DNA from: Bacillota bacterium
GTDB taxonomy: Bacteria > Bacillota > Clostridia > Lachnospirales > Bianqueaceae
DNA: 7,760 nucleotides
Direction of reading: 5' to 3'
NCBI GenBank assembly: GCA_017474705.1
Contig: JAFVHC010000316.1
Location: forward strand, 1 to 7,760
Every line of letters begins with the position of its first letter. Position 1 is the stretch's first letter. The position numbers were made by a program, and so were the translations under genes. Of this stretch, positions 6,662 to 7,760 are shown one piece after another. The notes beneath the pieces were generated by a model, which saw only the letters and a program-made list of their open reading frames with translations, was not told the DNA's origin and ran no database searches.

Positions 6662-6935
6662 TTACATGACAAATGTTAAAACCGTCCGAAAATCAGGTAA
6701 TTTCAAAATCTTTACCTGATCCTACTTTATATACGTTCTCGATCAGGTAATTTCGACGTCGATTTGTCTGAAAAAGCCTTTTCATTACCTGATTTCTGAA
6801 ACTGATCTCGTTTCATCAGGTAGGGTTCTGAAAAAAGGCTCTTTTTTTACCTGGTTGAGAATAGTATTTGCTAGAAAAACTGTAGGCTTTTCATTTTTAC
6901 CTGATACAACTACATAGTGCAGAAATATCAGGTAT
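6662..6935. repeat. Array of inverted half-sites TTACCTGAT-N21-ATCAGGTAA
   Basis: Five 39-bp units start at 6662, 6712, 6785, 6847 and 6897. Each has a left arm like TTACCTGAT, an interior of exactly 21 nt, and a right arm like ATCAGGTAA. Left arms: TTACATGAC, TTACCTGAT, TTACCTGAT, TTACCTGGT, TTACCTGAT. Right arms: ATCAGGTAA, ATCAGGTAA, ATCAGGTAG, a decayed AAACTGTAG, ATCAGGTAT. Interiors are unrelated in sequence. Gaps between units are 11, 34, 23 and 11 nt. The gaps are A/T-rich, and three of them share a GCCTTTT-like core. Arms lie 31 nt apart start to start, about three helical turns. The array fills most of the 6609-6948 intergenic region between the mazG-like stop and the lipoprotein start. 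It may be an operator cluster or a family of extragenic palindromes; I do not recognise it. Confidence 0.85.
6728..6756 (-). promoter_or_regulatory. Candidate lipoprotein promoter inside the half-site array
   Basis: On the minus strand TCGAAA (6756-6751) and TATATA (6733-6728) are 17 nt apart, matching the consensus at 4 of 6 and about 5 of 6 bases. One array arm (6742-6750) lies inside the spacer. Transcription would start near 6721 and give a 5' leader of about 110 nt. No better pair was found in 6609-6948, but the match is modest. Confidence 0.3.
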
Positions 6936-6948
6936 TCCAGCCACTGCA

Positions 6949-7278
6949 TCAATCCCAGCGGTCCATGTTGTATCGATGTTTCTTCCAATATTCTTCGGTG
7001 ACCTCCTCCGGCGTGATGCCGAAACAGATCATCAGGTCATTGAAGTACATCAGGACGTCGCACATTTCCTCAATAAAGTGCCGGCGCACGTCCGGGTCGT
7101 CCATGACTGCATCTTCCCCCTGCTTCTTGATGATGTCGCCGACTTCGGTGGCTTCACCGATCATCCAGAGCAGGGTCCGGGCGCCTTCCCGGGGATTCAG
7201 TTCCCCCCACCATTTACCGTATTTTTCTCGCAGCTCCACCTGGATCTGCTGCATTTCTTCAAATGTGATACTACTCAT
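6949..7278 (-). CDS. MazG-like nucleotide pyrophosphohydrolase
   Basis: The 109-residue protein has the size of single-domain MazG-like enzymes of the all-alpha NTP pyrophosphatase group, which cleave nucleoside triphosphates or related nucleotides to the monophosphate and pyrophosphate and often act as house-cleaning enzymes. The metal-binding pattern ExxE...ExxD is present as E42-A-T-E45 and E71-M-C-D74, with 25 residues between the two halves. YGKWWGELNPREGARTLLWMIGEATEV and the DVLMYFNDL helix are also typical. The start ATG at 7278 overlaps the end of the upstream vanY-like gene by 8 bp (ATGAGTAG). AAGGA lies 6 nt before the ATG, inside that gene, so translation is probably coupled. No terminator of standard form follows; the half-site array starts 14 nt after the stop. 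The natural substrate cannot be told from sequence. Confidence 0.88.
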   Translation of the reverse strand: MSSITFEEMQQIQVELREKYGKWWGELNPREGARTLLWMIGEATEVGDIIKKQGEDAVMDDPDVRRHFIEEMCDVLMYFNDLMICFGITPEEVTEEYWKKHRYNMDRWD

Positions 7279-7760
7279 GCTCGGTCCTTCCCAGGTACTC
7301 TTCCAGGCAGAGGCCGCTGTCCCGGATCTCTGCGGCGTTCTCCCGGCCTACGTAGCGATAATGCCACGGCTCATAATCGATGCCCGTGACGTCGGTCTTG
7401 TCCTCCGGATAGCGCAGGATGAAACCATAATCATAACAATGATCCATGAGCCAGTCCCAGACGACGGCCGACTCCTGTGTGTCAGTGTACTCACCGTTGA
7501 TATCGACCGCAAGGCCCAGCTCATGCTCGCTGGTGCCGGGGATGGCAACGACCGTCTCGGCTTTCTCGCGCGCTTCTTCCTCGGAAAGTCCTTCACTTTC
7601 ATAGACGCCTACATAGTAATCCATCATAGCGATCTGATCCTCGTGCGTGCGATAGGATTCCACGATGTAAGGATAGATGCCGTCCTCGCGGGCTGCGTCG
7701 AACATGGCCTGCAGGTCCTCGTAGATGCGTTTGTCGACCGCCTGGCCGTTACGCAGTTCA
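7271..7760 (-). CDS. VanY-type D-alanyl-D-alanine carboxypeptidase (M15/LAS family), N-terminus outside window
   Basis: This reading frame is open from the window edge to TAG at 7273-7271, giving 162 visible residues. It starts in the middle of the domain with ELRNGQAVDKRIYEDLQAM, so the ATG at 7705 is internal. LAS-family marks: SYRTHEDQ with the conserved Arg, PGTSEHELGLAVDI with H-x6-D (zinc ligands His and Asp), and EPWHYRYVG with the catalytic Glu and the third zinc ligand His. All key residues are present, so the enzyme is probably active. Family members trim the terminal D-Ala from peptidoglycan stem peptides or cut similar bonds outside the membrane; this usually needs an N-terminal signal or anchor, which is not visible here. 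The nearest neighbour is the overlapping mazG-like gene. Nothing suggests a vancomycin-resistance cluster, since no vanS/R/H/A/X partners are in view, so a housekeeping wall role is more likely. Confidence 0.93.
   Translation of the reverse strand, partial: ELRNGQAVDKRIYEDLQAMFDAAREDGIYPYIVESYRTHEDQIAMMDYYVGVYESEGLSEEEAREKAETVVAIPGTSEHELGLAVDINGEYTDTQESAVVWDWLMDHCYDYGFILRYPEDKTDVTGIDYEPWHYRYVGRENAAEIRDSGLCLEEYLGRTEHE

Noticed and set aside
6712..6750. Small invertible DNA segment or recombinase site
   Set aside because: Inverted arms around 21 nt recall recombination sites, but there are several copies with different interiors and no recombinase gene in the window; kept only as a remote possibility.
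6753..6762. 10-bp palindrome TCGACGTCGA as an operator
   Set aside because: It is a single copy, not centred in its gap and not repeated in the other gaps; too little to call.
6662..6935. CRISPR array
   Set aside because: The conserved parts are only 9 bp, arranged as inverted pairs, with irregular gaps of 11-34 nt, no long direct repeat and no cas gene in view.
6785..6988. Minus-strand 67-codon open frame over the array
   Set aside because: It starts inside the mazG-like gene in another frame, lacks a good ribosome binding site and its sequence is dictated by the repeated arms.

Overview
The window looks like chromosomal DNA of a mid-GC Bacillota, probably a gut-associated member of Clostridia or Erysipelotrichia. 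The signs are a T-box leader in front of an isoleucyl-tRNA synthetase of the long type 2 class, strong AGGAGG-type ribosome binding sites, a lipobox lipoprotein with acidic and basic low-complexity stalks, a VanY-type carboxypeptidase and a GH95 glycosidase. Taxonomy is inferred from gene types only.

Layout: (1) 1-716, plus strand: the last 237 codons of a GH95-family glycoside hydrolase, cut by the window edge. (2) 717-1081: a convergent intergenic region with one intrinsic terminator for each flanking gene and a degenerate array of GGCATG/CATGCC half-sites that repeats about every 64 bp. (3) 1082-4210, minus strand: ileS. (4) 4211-4544, minus: the ileS regulatory region, with a consensus sigma-A promoter, a T-box riboswitch and its terminator/antiterminator. 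(5) 4560-6608, minus: a large lipoprotein with an SSKKDD repeat tract, an (EP)18 tract and a C-terminal globular part of about 445 residues. (6) 6609-6948: an intergenic region filled with a clear array of inverted half-sites, TTACCTGAT-N21-ATCAGGTAA. (7) 6949-7278, minus: a MazG-like nucleotide pyrophosphohydrolase. (8) 7271-7760, minus: the C-terminal part of a VanY/M15-type carboxypeptidase that overlaps the mazG-like gene by 8 bp.

How they work together: vanY-like and mazG-like genes form a translationally coupled pair. The lipoprotein gene is codirectional but separated from them by the repeat array, so it probably has its own promoter within or next to the array. ileS has its own promoter 16 nt after the lipoprotein stop codon and should respond to uncharged tRNA-Ile. 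The GH95 gene belongs to a separate plus-strand unit that ends here.

The most unusual content is non-coding. The 6662-6935 array has four well-kept units and one decayed unit, each with an exact 21-nt, non-conserved interior. The 735-1025 region holds a weaker array of similar half-sites, again about three helical turns apart. I do not recognise either as a known element. A family of operators or of extragenic palindromes are the main explanations; neither can be decided from this window alone.
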